Of a DNA stretch of 43,583 bases, positions 16,365 to 24,067 are shown piece after piece; within the stretch, counting starts at the first letter, position 1, and each line of letters begins with the position of its first letter. The position numbers and the translations under genes were made by a program. This stretch comes from Lysobacter sp. ISL-50. GTDB taxonomy: Bacteria; Pseudomonadota; Gammaproteobacteria; Xanthomonadales; Xanthomonadaceae. The notes beneath the pieces were generated by a model, which saw nothing but the letters and a program-made list of their open reading frames with translations, was not told the DNA's origin and did no database searches. The DNA lies in assembly GCF_018612875.1 (NCBI RefSeq), contig NZ_JAGGRI010000044.1, positions 1 to 43,583 on the forward strand. The letters are read 5' to 3'.

Positions 16365-16916
16365 ATGGATTTCGACCCGCAAGGCCAGTACCCCGAGCGC
16401 GCGATCAAGCACATCCGGATCGACACGCCGCCGGCGAAGGTGTGGCGCGCATTGACCGTGCCGCGCGAAGCCGTCGCATGGATGTCGGACCAACCGCTGG
16501 AGTTGATCACCGACTGGATCGTCGGCGCGCCGATCCTTATTCGCGGCATCCTGTACGGACGCCTGCGCTTCGAGAACAGCGGCCGCGTCGAAGCTTTCGA
16601 ACCCGAACGCGTTCTTCAGTACAGCCACTGGAGTTCGCTGTCGCGGCGGGTCCTGCCCGATCTCGCGCACAATCACGTCGTCATCCGCCTGGAATTGCAG
16701 CCCTCGATTGCGGGCACGGATCTGCGCCTGACGCTGAGCAATCTGGCCAGCTACGCGGTGTACGGACACATCAATTACTACTGGGGAATCGCCTTGGCCG
16801 CGTTGAAGCGGCATTGCGAATCGGCGCCGGCGAACCAGGCTGCGACGCTTACCGGCGCACGTGAAACCCGCCGCCGCCAAGCAGCGCTTCGACCTCTTGC
16901 ACCGACACCGGATTGA
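16365..16916 (+). CDS. SRPBCC (AHSA1/START-like) domain protein
   Basis: The protein has 183 residues. The pattern KHIRIDTPPAKVWRALTVPR at the N-terminus, then FENSGRVEAFEPERVLQYSH and VVIRLELQPSIAGTDLRLTL, then a long C-terminal helix (about 135-150) is the standard SRPBCC/AHSA1 fold, which binds hydrophobic ligands in a helix-grip cavity. Function is not predictable. The last 22 or so residues (Arg/Ala-rich, ending RPLAPTPD) lie over the 3' end of the convergent kdgK gene, a 68-base overlap, and look like read-through past an older stop. Confidence 0.75.
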   Translation: MDFDPQGQYPERAIKHIRIDTPPAKVWRALTVPREAVAWMSDQPLELITDWIVGAPILIRGILYGRLRFENSGRVEAFEPERVLQYSHWSSLSRRVLPDLAHNHVVIRLELQPSIAGTDLRLTLSNLASYAVYGHINYYWGIALAALKRHCESAPANQAATLTGARETRRRQAALRPLAPTPD

Positions 16917-17868
16917 AGTCGCCGGGGATCGAATGTTTCAGACAGGCCGCGGCCAGGGCGAAGTCGAGACTGCGCGCATCGTCCATGCCGCTGCACAGGC
17001 CGTGCAGGAATCCGGCCGCGAACGCATCGCCCGCGCCGATGCGATCGACGATGCCGGCCAGCTCGCGCGGCGCGGCGTGGCCGCGCGTTCCGTCGCGATG
17101 GAACGACCACGCCGACAAGACGTGATGATCGACGTCGCGCTGTTCGCGCTGAGTGCACACCAATCGCTGCAGATGTGGGAAGGCGTCGAAGGCCCGCGTC
17201 GCGGCCTGACTCAGGCTGGCGTGGAACGGCTCAGCAACGATCTCGCCGCCCAGCGCCACGGCGATGTCGCGGTGATCGGCGAAGATCAGATCCGCCTGCG
17301 CCGTCAACTCGCGCAGGATCGAACCCGGATCGCCGTCCCATTGCTGCCACAGCTTGGCGCGGAAATTTCCGTCGAAGCACACGCGCACGCTGGCCGCGCG
17401 CGCCGCCGTCGCCGCGGCCAGCGCGGCTTGCGCGCCGGCCGCGCCCAAGGCCGGCGTCACCCCGGACAGATGCAGCCAACTCGCGCCGGCCAACGCCTTC
17501 GGCCAGTCGTAGCGGTCGGCGCCGGCGCGCGCGAACGCCGAATCGGCGCGATCGTAGAGCACGCTGCTCGGACGCTGCACCGCGCCGGTCTCGAGGAAAT
17601 ACAAACCCATGCGGCCCGGCGCCACATCGACCCAACGGGTATCGACACCGTGCCGGCGTAATTCGCCGATCGCCGCGTGGCCGAGCGCGTTGTCGGCGAC
17701 CACGCTGAGCATCGCCGCCTCATGGCCGAAATGGGCCAGCGACACCGCGACGTTGGCTTCCGCCCCGCCGATGCACACCTCCAGCCGCGGCGATTGCAAC
17801 AGACGCTCGCGGCCGGGCGCGGCCAGCCTGATCAGCAATTCGCCGAAACACAGGATTCGTTCTGCCAT
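16849..17868 (-). CDS. kdgK: 2-dehydro-3-deoxygluconokinase (PfkB family)
   Basis: The protein has 339 residues. Family signatures: the N-terminal ILCFGELLIRLAAPG and CIGGAEANVAVSLAHFG (about 32-48), and the C-terminal catalytic motif with GAGD at 278-281 (DRIGAGDAFAAGFLHGL). The opening GELLIRL and GGAEANVA are typical of KDG kinases within the PfkB family. The enzyme phosphorylates 2-keto-3-deoxygluconate to KDPG, feeding the Entner-Doudoroff aldolase, the last step of hexuronate and pectin/alginate sugar breakdown. It is divergent from the hydratase-TRAP operon and shares a region with repeated operator-like half-sites, so common LacI-type control is likely. Confidence 0.87.
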   Translation of the reverse strand: MAERILCFGELLIRLAAPGRERLLQSPRLEVCIGGAEANVAVSLAHFGHEAAMLSVVADNALGHAAIGELRRHGVDTRWVDVAPGRMGLYFLETGAVQRPSSVLYDRADSAFARAGADRYDWPKALAGASWLHLSGVTPALGAAGAQAALAAATAARAASVRVCFDGNFRAKLWQQWDGDPGSILRELTAQADLIFADHRDIAVALGGEIVAEPFHASLSQAATRAFDAFPHLQRLVCTQREQRDVDHHVLSAWSFHRDGTRGHAAPRELAGIVDRIGAGDAFAAGFLHGLCSGMDDARSLDFALAAACLKHSIPGDFNPVSVQEVEALLGGGGFHVRR

Positions 17869-17889
17869 GCGGTTTTCTCGGGCTGGGTG

Positions 17890-17910
17890 GCGCCGCGCCG
17901 GTCGCGGCGC
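17890..17910 (-). promoter_or_regulatory. Hairpin in the kdgK leader
   Basis: Perfect 8-bp stem GCGCCGCG/CGCGGCGC with a 5-base loop, ending 22 bases before the kdgK start codon. In the transcript it would sit immediately upstream of the ribosome-binding site and might reduce initiation; the effect is inferred. Confidence 0.35.
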
Positions 17911-17927
17911 GGGCTGGGCGGGTTAGG

Positions 17928-17964
17928 TGACTCTCGGTGTCATGTCCTGGAGGACACGGTATCA
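17928..17964. promoter_or_regulatory. Tandem operator-like half-sites CGGTGTCA and CGGTATCA
   Basis: CGGTGTCA (17935-17942) and CGGTATCA (17957-17964) are direct copies of an 8-base half-site, 22 bases apart, about two helical turns. The first lies in TGACTCTCGGTGTCA, a near-dyad; between them is the perfect repeat TGTCC-TGGA-GGACA. They lie 60-95 bases upstream of the kdgK ATG. The LacI-type regulator at 21946 is the natural candidate to bind them (inference). Confidence 0.45.
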
Positions 17965-18040
17965 GGTGGGGCTTGGGGCTGGGAGCGGGTTGAAGTCAAG
18001 TTGGGCGGGAATGTCTGGCGTGCAGGCGCCCTGACCTGAC

Positions 18041-18078
18041 CGATAAAATTTATAAATATCAATTATTTAAGATTATCG
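18041..18078. promoter_or_regulatory. AT-rich island bounded by CGATAA/TTATCG
   Basis: Almost all A/T over 38 bases in a genome of about 70% GC, with 6-bp inverted ends. Such a block could be an UP-element, a melting region or a nucleoid-protein site for the divergent promoters. Confidence 0.35.
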
Positions 18079-18124
18079 CCTCGAACACTTCCGTGGGCCG
18101 AGCGAATTCTTCCTCTTCGGCTGA

Positions 18125-18151
18125 TTGTCAATGACACCGGTTTCCTATACA
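18125..18151 (+). promoter_or_regulatory. Candidate promoter with overlapping operator for the hydratase-TRAP operon
   Basis: TTGTCA (18125-18130) and TATACA (18146-18151) are spaced by 15 bases. Between them lies TGACACCGGTTTCC (18132-18145), an imperfect dyad around ACCGGT whose left arm TGACACCG is the reverse complement of the kdgK-side half-site CGGTGTCA. A LacI-family dimer bound here would block RNA polymerase. The short spacer lowers confidence. Confidence 0.42.
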
Positions 18152-18192
18152 ACCTGTTCATCAGAAATCGCGTTCCGAAGGACCGCCCCGGC

Positions 18193-19029
18193 ATGGACAA
18201 ACACCCGCTCGACGACTCTTTCGACCCGGCGGCCGTGGCGGCGCGCCTGGTCCTGGCGCGGCGGACGGCCGAAGCGTTGCCGGTCTATCCCGGGCCGCTG
18301 CCGCGGAGCCTGGACGAGGGTTACCTCGCCCAGGACCGGGCGATCGCGCAATGGGGCAGCGAAGTGGTCGGCTGGAAAGTCGGGCGCATTCCGGAAAATT
18401 GGGAGCAGCGCCTGGGCGAAGACCGCCTGGTCGGGCCGATCTTCGCCGGGGCGGTGCAGCGCGTCGCCGACGGACAGGCCGGCCGTTTCGCGGTGATCGA
18501 GCGCGGCTTCGCCGCGGTCGAGGCCGAATTCGTGTTCGAACTGGGCCACGACGCCCCGCCCGGGCAACTGGATTTCAGCCATGCCCAGGCCGCCGCGCTG
18601 GTCGCCGCGTTGTCGATCGGCATCGAATTGGCCGGCAGTCCGCTGCCGATGATCAACGCGCTGGGCCCGCCGGTGGTGGTGTCGGATTTCGGCAACAACG
18701 CCGGCCTGATCGTCGGCCCGCGCATCGCCGCCTGGCAGGCGCTGGCCGACCACGAGCTGACCTGCGAGACCTTCATCGACGAACGCAGCGTCGGCCGCGG
18801 CGGCGCGGCCTCGATTCCCGGCGGCCTGCTCGCGGCGTTGAGCTTCGCGCTGGCGCGTTGCGCGCGGCGCGGTTATCCGCTCAAGGCCGGCATGTACGTG
18901 ACCACGGGCGCGGCGACCGGCATCCACGACATTCTTGCTGGACAGCGTTCGCGCATTTCCTTCGGCCGCTGGGGCAGTCTGCATTGCGAAACGGTGCCGG
19001 CCCGCGGCATCGCGGGGACGATCGTATGA
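18193..19029 (+). CDS. FAH-fold hydratase (2-keto-4-pentenoate hydratase family)
   Basis: The protein has 278 residues. It matches the MhpD/2-oxopent-4-enoate hydratase branch of the fumarylacetoacetate hydrolase fold: WKVGRIP, then VEAEFVFELG with E110, E112 and E116, and E145 in SIGIELAGSP as likely metal ligands, and the C-terminal MYVTTGAATGIHDILAGQ. These enzymes hydrate, dehydrate or cleave short 2-keto acids using a divalent metal. Being the first gene of an operon with a TRAP transporter and divergent from kdgK, it more likely acts on a keto-deoxy sugar acid than on an aromatic ring-cleavage product. It overlaps the next gene by ATGA. Confidence 0.82.
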   Translation: MDKHPLDDSFDPAAVAARLVLARRTAEALPVYPGPLPRSLDEGYLAQDRAIAQWGSEVVGWKVGRIPENWEQRLGEDRLVGPIFAGAVQRVADGQAGRFAVIERGFAAVEAEFVFELGHDAPPGQLDFSHAQAAALVAALSIGIELAGSPLPMINALGPPVVVSDFGNNAGLIVGPRIAAWQALADHELTCETFIDERSVGRGGAASIPGGLLAALSFALARCARRGYPLKAGMYVTTGAATGIHDILAGQRSRISFGRWGSLHCETVPARGIAGTIV

Positions 19030-20018
19030 GCACACGCCGCGCATTTCTCGGCGGCCTGGGCGCCGCCGGCATCGCCGCCGCGGCGCTGTCGGCGCTGTGG
19101 GCGGGCGACGCACGCCGCCTGCTTACCGCCACCGATGTCCACGTCAAGGACTATCCGACGGTCGCGGCGATCGAATGGATCGGCCAGCAATTGCAGCAGG
19201 CCACCGGCGGCCGCCTGGGCTTGCGCATGTATCACTCCGGGCAACTGGGGCGCGAGTCGGAAGCCATCGACATGGCGCGCTTCGGCGCCATCGACATCAC
19301 CCGCGTCTACAGCGGCGCGCTCAACAACGCGTTTCCGCTGACCCAAGTGCTGTCGCTGCCGTATGTGTTCGATTCGGTGGCGCATCTGCGCCGCGCCCTC
19401 GACGGCACGGTCGGCGCGCAGGTACTGCGCGGCTTCGCTTCGCGCGAACTGGTCGGCCTGGCGATCTACGACTGCGGCGCGCGTTGTTTCTACAACACGC
19501 GCAGGCCGATCCGCACGCCGGACGACATGCACGGATTGAAGTTCCGCGTGCCGTCCTCGGACATCTTCATGCGCATGATCCGCCTGCTCGGCGGCAACCC
19601 CACGCCGCTGGCCTATGGCGAAGTGTTCTCCGCGCTGCAGACGCATCTGATCGACGGCGCCGAGAACAACCTGCGCAGTTTCCACTCCAGCCGCCAGTTC
19701 GAAGCCGCGCACTACTGGTCGCAGAGCGCGCACTCCTACGCACCGGACGTGCTGCTGATGTCCCGGCGCAGTTTCGATTCCCTGCGCGCAAGCGACCGCG
19801 AGCTGCTGCTCGACCTTGCGCGCAGGTCGGTGACGGTGATGCGCCAGCGCTGGGACGAATCGGAAACCACCGCGCGCGCCGCCCTGATCGCGGCCGGCGT
19901 GCGCATGAACGACTGCGACCTGCCCGCGTTCCGCGCCGCCGTCGCGCCGCTGCTGTCCGACTACCACCGCGTGCCGGCGCTGGAAGCGCTGTACCGCGAT
20001 GTCCGCTCACTGGCTTGA
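19026..20018 (+). CDS. TRAP transporter solute-binding protein (DctP family)
   Basis: The protein has 330 residues with a twin-arginine signal (STRRAFLGGLGAAGIAAAAL). The mature domain has the DctP fold: SGQLGRESEAIDMARFGAID, then PYVFDSVAHL, then the conserved substrate arginine R174 in LKFRVPSSDIF, followed by GGNPTPLAYGEVFSALQTHL and DGAENN. The arginine forms the salt bridge to a substrate carboxylate, so the ligand is an organic or sugar acid. Operon context with kdgK suggests a hexuronate or related acid. It works in the periplasm with the DctQ and DctM proteins encoded next. Confidence 0.92.
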   Translation: MSTRRAFLGGLGAAGIAAAALSALWAGDARRLLTATDVHVKDYPTVAAIEWIGQQLQQATGGRLGLRMYHSGQLGRESEAIDMARFGAIDITRVYSGALNNAFPLTQVLSLPYVFDSVAHLRRALDGTVGAQVLRGFASRELVGLAIYDCGARCFYNTRRPIRTPDDMHGLKFRVPSSDIFMRMIRLLGGNPTPLAYGEVFSALQTHLIDGAENNLRSFHSSRQFEAAHYWSQSAHSYAPDVLLMSRRSFDSLRASDRELLLDLARRSVTVMRQRWDESETTARAALIAAGVRMNDCDLPAFRAAVAPLLSDYHRVPALEALYRDVRSLA

Positions 20019-20028
20019 GGCATCGATC

Positions 20029-20559
20029 GTGGAAGAAACTCTCGATACGCATGAGCACGCCGCTTCGCCGGCGACCGTCGGCCTGCTCGACCGCATCGCC
20101 GGCGCCGCCATCGCCATCGCCGGGCTGGCCCTGGTCGGCATGGTCGCGGTGCAGGCGCTGCAGGTGTTCGCGCGCTACGTGCTCAACGATTCGCCGGGCT
20201 GGACCGAGCCGGTCGCGCTGATCCTGCTCAATACCGCGATGAGTTTCGGCGCCGCCGCCGGCGTGCATCACGGCGCGCATTTCGGCTTCTTCGTGCTCGT
20301 CCACGCCGCCCCACCGCCGATCCAGCGCGTGCTGCTGGCGCTGTCCAACAGCGCGATCGCGCTGATCGGCGCGGCGTTGGCGTGGTGGGGCGGCGAGTTG
20401 CTGCTGGATGGAATCGACATCCCGATGGCCGGCGCGCCGCTGCCGCAAAGCGCGGTGTACGCGCCGATGGCGATCGGCGGCGCGCTGATGGCCGTGTTCG
20501 CGCTGCAGCGGTTGTTCGCGGTGCTGGCGCCCGCCACCTCGACGATGCGGAGCGAATGA
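20029..20559 (+). CDS. TRAP transporter small permease (DctQ family)
   Basis: The protein is 176 residues from a GTG at 20029, which has GAGG eight bases upstream, overlapping the end of the binding-protein gene. An ATG at 19999 would add ten residues but lies inside that gene and lacks a better ribosome-binding site. Four membrane segments are visible, with the family pattern LQVFARYVLNDSPGWTEPVA and a histidine-rich loop (VHHGAHFGFF) between the second and third. DctQ scaffolds the large permease subunit. It is followed by an ATGA overlap with the DctM gene. Confidence 0.9.
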   Translation: MEETLDTHEHAASPATVGLLDRIAGAAIAIAGLALVGMVAVQALQVFARYVLNDSPGWTEPVALILLNTAMSFGAAAGVHHGAHFGFFVLVHAAPPPIQRVLLALSNSAIALIGAALAWWGGELLLDGIDIPMAGAPLPQSAVYAPMAIGGALMAVFALQRLFAVLAPATSTMRSE

Positions 20560-21842
20560 TGGACGTCGCGATCCTGTTCGGTGTGTTCGCGCTCTTGCTG
20601 ATGATCGGCGTGCCGGTGGCGTACGCGCTCAGCTCGGCGGCGCTGGCGACCTTGCTGTGGATCGGGTTGCCGCCGATCGTAGTGGTGCAGCAGATCGCCG
20701 CCGGCGCCGGTTCGGCCTCGCTGATCGCGATCCCGCTGTTTATCTTCGCTGGCGAAATCATGCTGCGCGGCGGCATTTCCGAGCGCTTGATCGGCCTGGC
20801 CTCGTCGCTGGTCGGGCACCTGCGCGGCGGCCTGGGCCAGGTCAGTGTGCTGTCGTCGCTGTTCTTCGGCGGCGTGTCCGGCTCGGCCATCGCCGACGTG
20901 TCGGCGATCGGCGGGGCGATGATCCCGCAGATGGCCCAGCGCGGGTTCGACCGCGATTTCGCCGTCAACGTCACCATGACCGCGGCCATGGTCGCCCTGC
21001 TGGTGCCGCCTTCGCACAATCTGATCCTGTACTCGGCCTCCGCCGGCGGCAGCATCTCGATCTCCGACCTGTTCGCCGCCGGCATTGTCCCGGCACTGCT
21101 GATGACGGTCACGCTGATGACCACGACCTGGATCATCGCCCGCCGCCGCGGCTACGTGGTCGAACCGTTCCCCGGCCTGGCCGTCGTCGCGCGCCGCTTC
21201 CTCGCCGCATTGCCCGGATTGATGCTGGTGGCGCTGATCTTCGTCGGCATCCGCGCCGGCATCTTCACCGCGGTGGAAAGCGCGGCGATCGCGGTGGTGT
21301 ACGCGCTGCTGGTCACCGCGCTGGTCTATCGCAACCTGCGCTGGCGCGATTTCCTCGAAACCGTGACCGGTGCGGCGCGCACCACCGGCATGATCCTGTT
21401 CGTGATCGCCTCGGCCGCTTCGTTCGGCTGGCTGCTGGCCTATCTGCAGGTGCCGACCGCGGCGGTGGACGCGCTGACCGCCATCACCACCGACAAGAAC
21501 CTGCTGTTGCTGCTGATGATCCTGATCCTGCTGGTGCTGGGCACGTTCATGGATCTGGCGCCGATGATCATCATCGGCACGCCGATCTTCCTGCCGCTGG
21601 CCAAGGCCATCGGCGTGGACCCGGTGCATTTCGGCATCATCCTGATCCTGAAGGGCGGCATCAGCCTGATCTCGCCGCCGCTGGGCTCGGTGCTGTTCGT
21701 CGGCACCGCGATCGGCAAGATCAGCATCGGCGAGGCGCTGCGCACGATCTGGCCGTTCTGGCTGTCGGCCCTGGGCGTGCTGCTGGTGGTGACGTTCGTT
21801 CCATCACTGTCGCTGTGGCTGCCGTCGCTGCTCAAGCACTGA
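20556..21842 (+). CDS. TRAP transporter large permease (DctM family)
   Basis: The protein has 428 residues and about 12 membrane segments. Hallmarks are PLFIFAGEIMLRGGISERLI (about 67-86), FFGGVSGSAIADVSAIG and the repeat-related GTFMDLAPMIIIGTPIFLPL and ISPPLGSVLFVG, as in all DctM subunits, which carry out sodium-driven substrate uptake. It starts with two adjacent methionine codons; the first overlaps the DctQ stop. It ends about 100 bases before the LacI-type regulator gene. Confidence 0.95.
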   Translation: MMDVAILFGVFALLLMIGVPVAYALSSAALATLLWIGLPPIVVVQQIAAGAGSASLIAIPLFIFAGEIMLRGGISERLIGLASSLVGHLRGGLGQVSVLSSLFFGGVSGSAIADVSAIGGAMIPQMAQRGFDRDFAVNVTMTAAMVALLVPPSHNLILYSASAGGSISISDLFAAGIVPALLMTVTLMTTTWIIARRRGYVVEPFPGLAVVARRFLAALPGLMLVALIFVGIRAGIFTAVESAAIAVVYALLVTALVYRNLRWRDFLETVTGAARTTGMILFVIASAASFGWLLAYLQVPTAAVDALTAITTDKNLLLLLMILILLVLGTFMDLAPMIIIGTPIFLPLAKAIGVDPVHFGIILILKGGISLISPPLGSVLFVGTAIGKISIGEALRTIWPFWLSALGVLLVVTFVPSLSLWLPSLLKH

Positions 21843-21945
21843 CACGCCCGCGGGGCTGAACCCGAAACCGCGTTCCATGATGCGGGCGCTGTGAACCGGC
21901 GTGGCGGGCTAGAATCCCCGCAACGCTCTTCTGGCCTGTCCGCCC

Positions 21946-23025
21946 ATGCCGCGCAAGAAAACTGAACCCCCGGCGCCGGCCCGGGCCGCGGCGCCGCAAC
22001 GCCCGGCGCCGGACAAGGCGAAGACGATCAACGACATCGCGCGCCTGGCCGAGGTGTCCAAGAAGACGGTCTCGCGGGTCATCAACCATTCGCCGCTGGT
22101 GCATCAAGAGACCCGCGAGCGGGTCGAAGCGGTGATGCGTCAGTTCAACTACACCCCCGATCCGTTCGCGCGCGGGCTGGCGTTCCGGCGTTCGTTCCTG
22201 ATCGGCATGGTCTACGACAACCCGACCGCGCAGTACATCGTCAACATGCAGTACGGCGCGCTCGACGCGATCCGCGACTCGGGCTTCGAACTGGTCGTGC
22301 ATCCCTGCGACAGCCGCAACCCGGGCTATATCGACGGCGTGCACCGCTTCGTCCAGCAGCAGAAGCTGCACGGAGTGATGCTGGTGCCGCGCGTGTCGGA
22401 AGATCAGGCGCTGGCCGACATGCTCGCCGACATCGGCTGCCGCTACTCGCGCATCGCCTCGGTGTCGCTGGACGAAGCCTCGCGCATGGTCATCACCCAC
22501 GACCGCGACGGCGCCGCGGAAGCGGCCGATTACCTGCAATCGCTGGGCCATCGCGACATCGCGCTGATCACCGGGCCGTCCAGCTATCGCTCCGCGCACG
22601 AGCGCACCGCGGGTTTCGTCGAGGCGCTGAGCAAGCGCGGCATCGAGCTGCCGGCCGCGCGCATCGTCGAAGCCGGCTACACCTTCGAATCGGGCGTGGC
22701 GGCGGCGGAGTTGCTGCTCGCCGGCAATAAGCGGCCCAGCGCGATCTTCGCCGGCAACGACGAGATGGCCGCGGGCGTGTACAAGGTCGCGCTGCGCGCC
22801 GGCATCAGCATTCCGCAGCAGCTGTCGGTGGTCGGTTTCGACGACAGCCCGCTGGCGTCGCGCTTGTGGCCGGCGCTCAGTTCAGTGCGCTTGCCGGTGC
22901 GCGACATGGGCCGGATCGCCGCGTCGATGCTGCTGCAGTCCGAGCCCGGCGCCGCTTCGGTGGCTTCGGCCAGCGTGCGACCGCATCTGGTCGTGCGCGA
23001 CTCGTGTCAGCCGCCGGCGTACTGA
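21946..23025 (+). CDS. LacI-family transcriptional regulator
   Basis: The protein has 359 residues. A Pro/Ala-rich N-terminal extension of about 25 residues precedes the helix-turn-helix (TINDIARLAEVSKKTVSRVI, about 27-46) and hinge region. A periplasmic-binding-protein-like effector domain spans about 85-345, with GFDDSPLASRLWPALSSVRL near the end. It lies downstream of the TRAP genes on the same strand, and the half-sites in the kdgK-hydratase gap have the ACCGGT-centred character common for LacI proteins. I infer that it represses kdgK, the hydratase and the transporter until a sugar acid or KDG is bound. Confidence 0.9.
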   Translation: MPRKKTEPPAPARAAAPQRPAPDKAKTINDIARLAEVSKKTVSRVINHSPLVHQETRERVEAVMRQFNYTPDPFARGLAFRRSFLIGMVYDNPTAQYIVNMQYGALDAIRDSGFELVVHPCDSRNPGYIDGVHRFVQQQKLHGVMLVPRVSEDQALADMLADIGCRYSRIASVSLDEASRMVITHDRDGAAEAADYLQSLGHRDIALITGPSSYRSAHERTAGFVEALSKRGIELPAARIVEAGYTFESGVAAAELLLAGNKRPSAIFAGNDEMAAGVYKVALRAGISIPQQLSVVGFDDSPLASRLWPALSSVRLPVRDMGRIAASMLLQSEPGAASVASASVRPHLVVRDSCQPPAY

Positions 23026-23052
23026 CGTCTCGCTGAAATCCGCTGCTCGGGT

Positions 23053-23078
23053 CGCGACGGCCCTGCGCGACCGTCGCG
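23053..23078. terminator. Hairpin downstream of the LacI-type gene
   Basis: Perfect 8-bp stem CGCGACGG/CCGTCGCG with a 10-base loop, 27 bases after the stop. It has no T-tract; a weak or factor-assisted terminator. Confidence 0.4.
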
Positions 23079-23174
23079 GAAACCCTGGGCCACGTGTATT
23101 TCATAGACACCGGCGGCTGGCGCCCGCACCTCGGGCCGGTCGCGGAATAAATCGCACCGCGCCGCCATGACGCG

Positions 23175-23189
23175 CGGCATGACATTTGC
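23175..23189 (+). promoter_or_regulatory. Candidate sigma-54 (RpoN) promoter for the ureohydrolase gene
   Basis: CGGCAT-N5-TTGC matches the consensus TGGCAC-N5-TTGC at 8 of 10 positions, with the essential GG (23176-23177) and GC (23188-23189) exactly 12 bases apart. The predicted start of transcription is near 23201, giving a leader of about 30 bases that contains the GGGAG ribosome-binding site. Nitrogen control would suit an arginase-type enzyme. No activator site was identified. Confidence 0.5.
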
Positions 23190-23230
23190 GTGATAGAACA
23201 GCCATCCCTCGCCATCAGGGAGAACGAATC

Positions 23231-24043
23231 ATGGTCCGCATATCGCTGCTGGGCATTCCGAACGACGACAACTCGTCCTTCATCCGCGGTCCGGCCGAAG
23301 CGCCGGCGCTGATCCGCCGCGAATTGCACAGCGACGCCTACAGCAGTTGGAGCGAGACCGGCGTGGATGTCGGCGCCGAAGGCCTGCTCGTGGATCACGG
23401 CGATATCCGCTTCGACGGCGCCGCCGATGCCTGGGAATTGATCGAACAGCACGTGGCGCAGGCGCTGGACGCGGGCCATCCCTTGATCAGCCTGGGCGGC
23501 GATCATGCCGTCACCCATCCGATCATGCGCGCGGTGCGCCGCCGCCACCGGCGCCTGACGATCCTGCATATCGACGCGCATCCGGATATCTACCACGCCT
23601 ACCAGGGCAATCCGCGTTCGCACACTTCGCCGTTCGCGCGGATCATGGAAGAAGAACTGGCCGACCGGCTGATCCAGGTCGGGCTGCGCACGATCAACGA
23701 TCACCATCGCGAGCAGTTCCAACGCTTCGGCGTGGAAGCGATCGAGGCCGGGTGCTATGCCGACAGCCTCAAGCTCAAGATCGACATGCCGGTGTATCTG
23801 TCGATGGACATCGACGCGCTGGACCCGGCCTATGCGCCGGGCGTGTCGCATCGCGAGCCGGGCGGCTTGTCGGTGCGGCAGGTGATCGATCTGATCCAAC
23901 GCATCGATCAGCCGATCGTCGCGGCCGATATCGTCGAGTACAACCCGCGCCGCGACGTGTCCGAGATGACCGCGACCGTGACCGCGAAGCTGCTGAAGGA
24001 AATCGCCGGAATGATGGTGAAGACGGCGACGCCGGCCGTGTGA
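23231..24043 (+). CDS. Ureohydrolase (arginase/agmatinase/formimidoylglutamase superfamily)
   Basis: The protein has 270 residues. Metal-binding motifs are intact: GGDH at 89-92, D115/H117/D119 in HIDAHPD, and D193/D195 in SMDIDALDPAYAPG. Such enzymes hydrolyse a guanidino group with a two-manganese centre. The N-terminus IPNDDNSSFIRGPAEAPALIRR resembles agmatinase-like members; the substrate (arginine, agmatine, guanidinobutyrate or other) cannot be fixed by eye. GGGAG precedes the ATG at normal spacing, and a sigma-54-like promoter lies just upstream. It stands alone and converges on wza. Confidence 0.88.
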   Translation: MVRISLLGIPNDDNSSFIRGPAEAPALIRRELHSDAYSSWSETGVDVGAEGLLVDHGDIRFDGAADAWELIEQHVAQALDAGHPLISLGGDHAVTHPIMRAVRRRHRRLTILHIDAHPDIYHAYQGNPRSHTSPFARIMEEELADRLIQVGLRTINDHHREQFQRFGVEAIEAGCYADSLKLKIDMPVYLSMDIDALDPAYAPGVSHREPGGLSVRQVIDLIQRIDQPIVAADIVEYNPRRDVSEMTATVTAKLLKEIAGMMVKTATPAV

Positions 24044-24067
24044 GCCGGCGACGCCCGCGCCGCGACA

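Larger units (their letters stand above)
17869..18192. other. Divergent regulatory region between kdgK and the hydratase-TRAP operon
   Basis: This 324-base gap holds no convincing gene. Its kdgK half is GC-rich with a hairpin and two half-sites; its middle (about 18041-18078) is an island of nearly pure A/T bounded by CGATAA and TTATCG; its right end holds a third half-site beside promoter-like hexamers. It most likely contains both divergent promoters and their operators. Confidence 0.7.
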
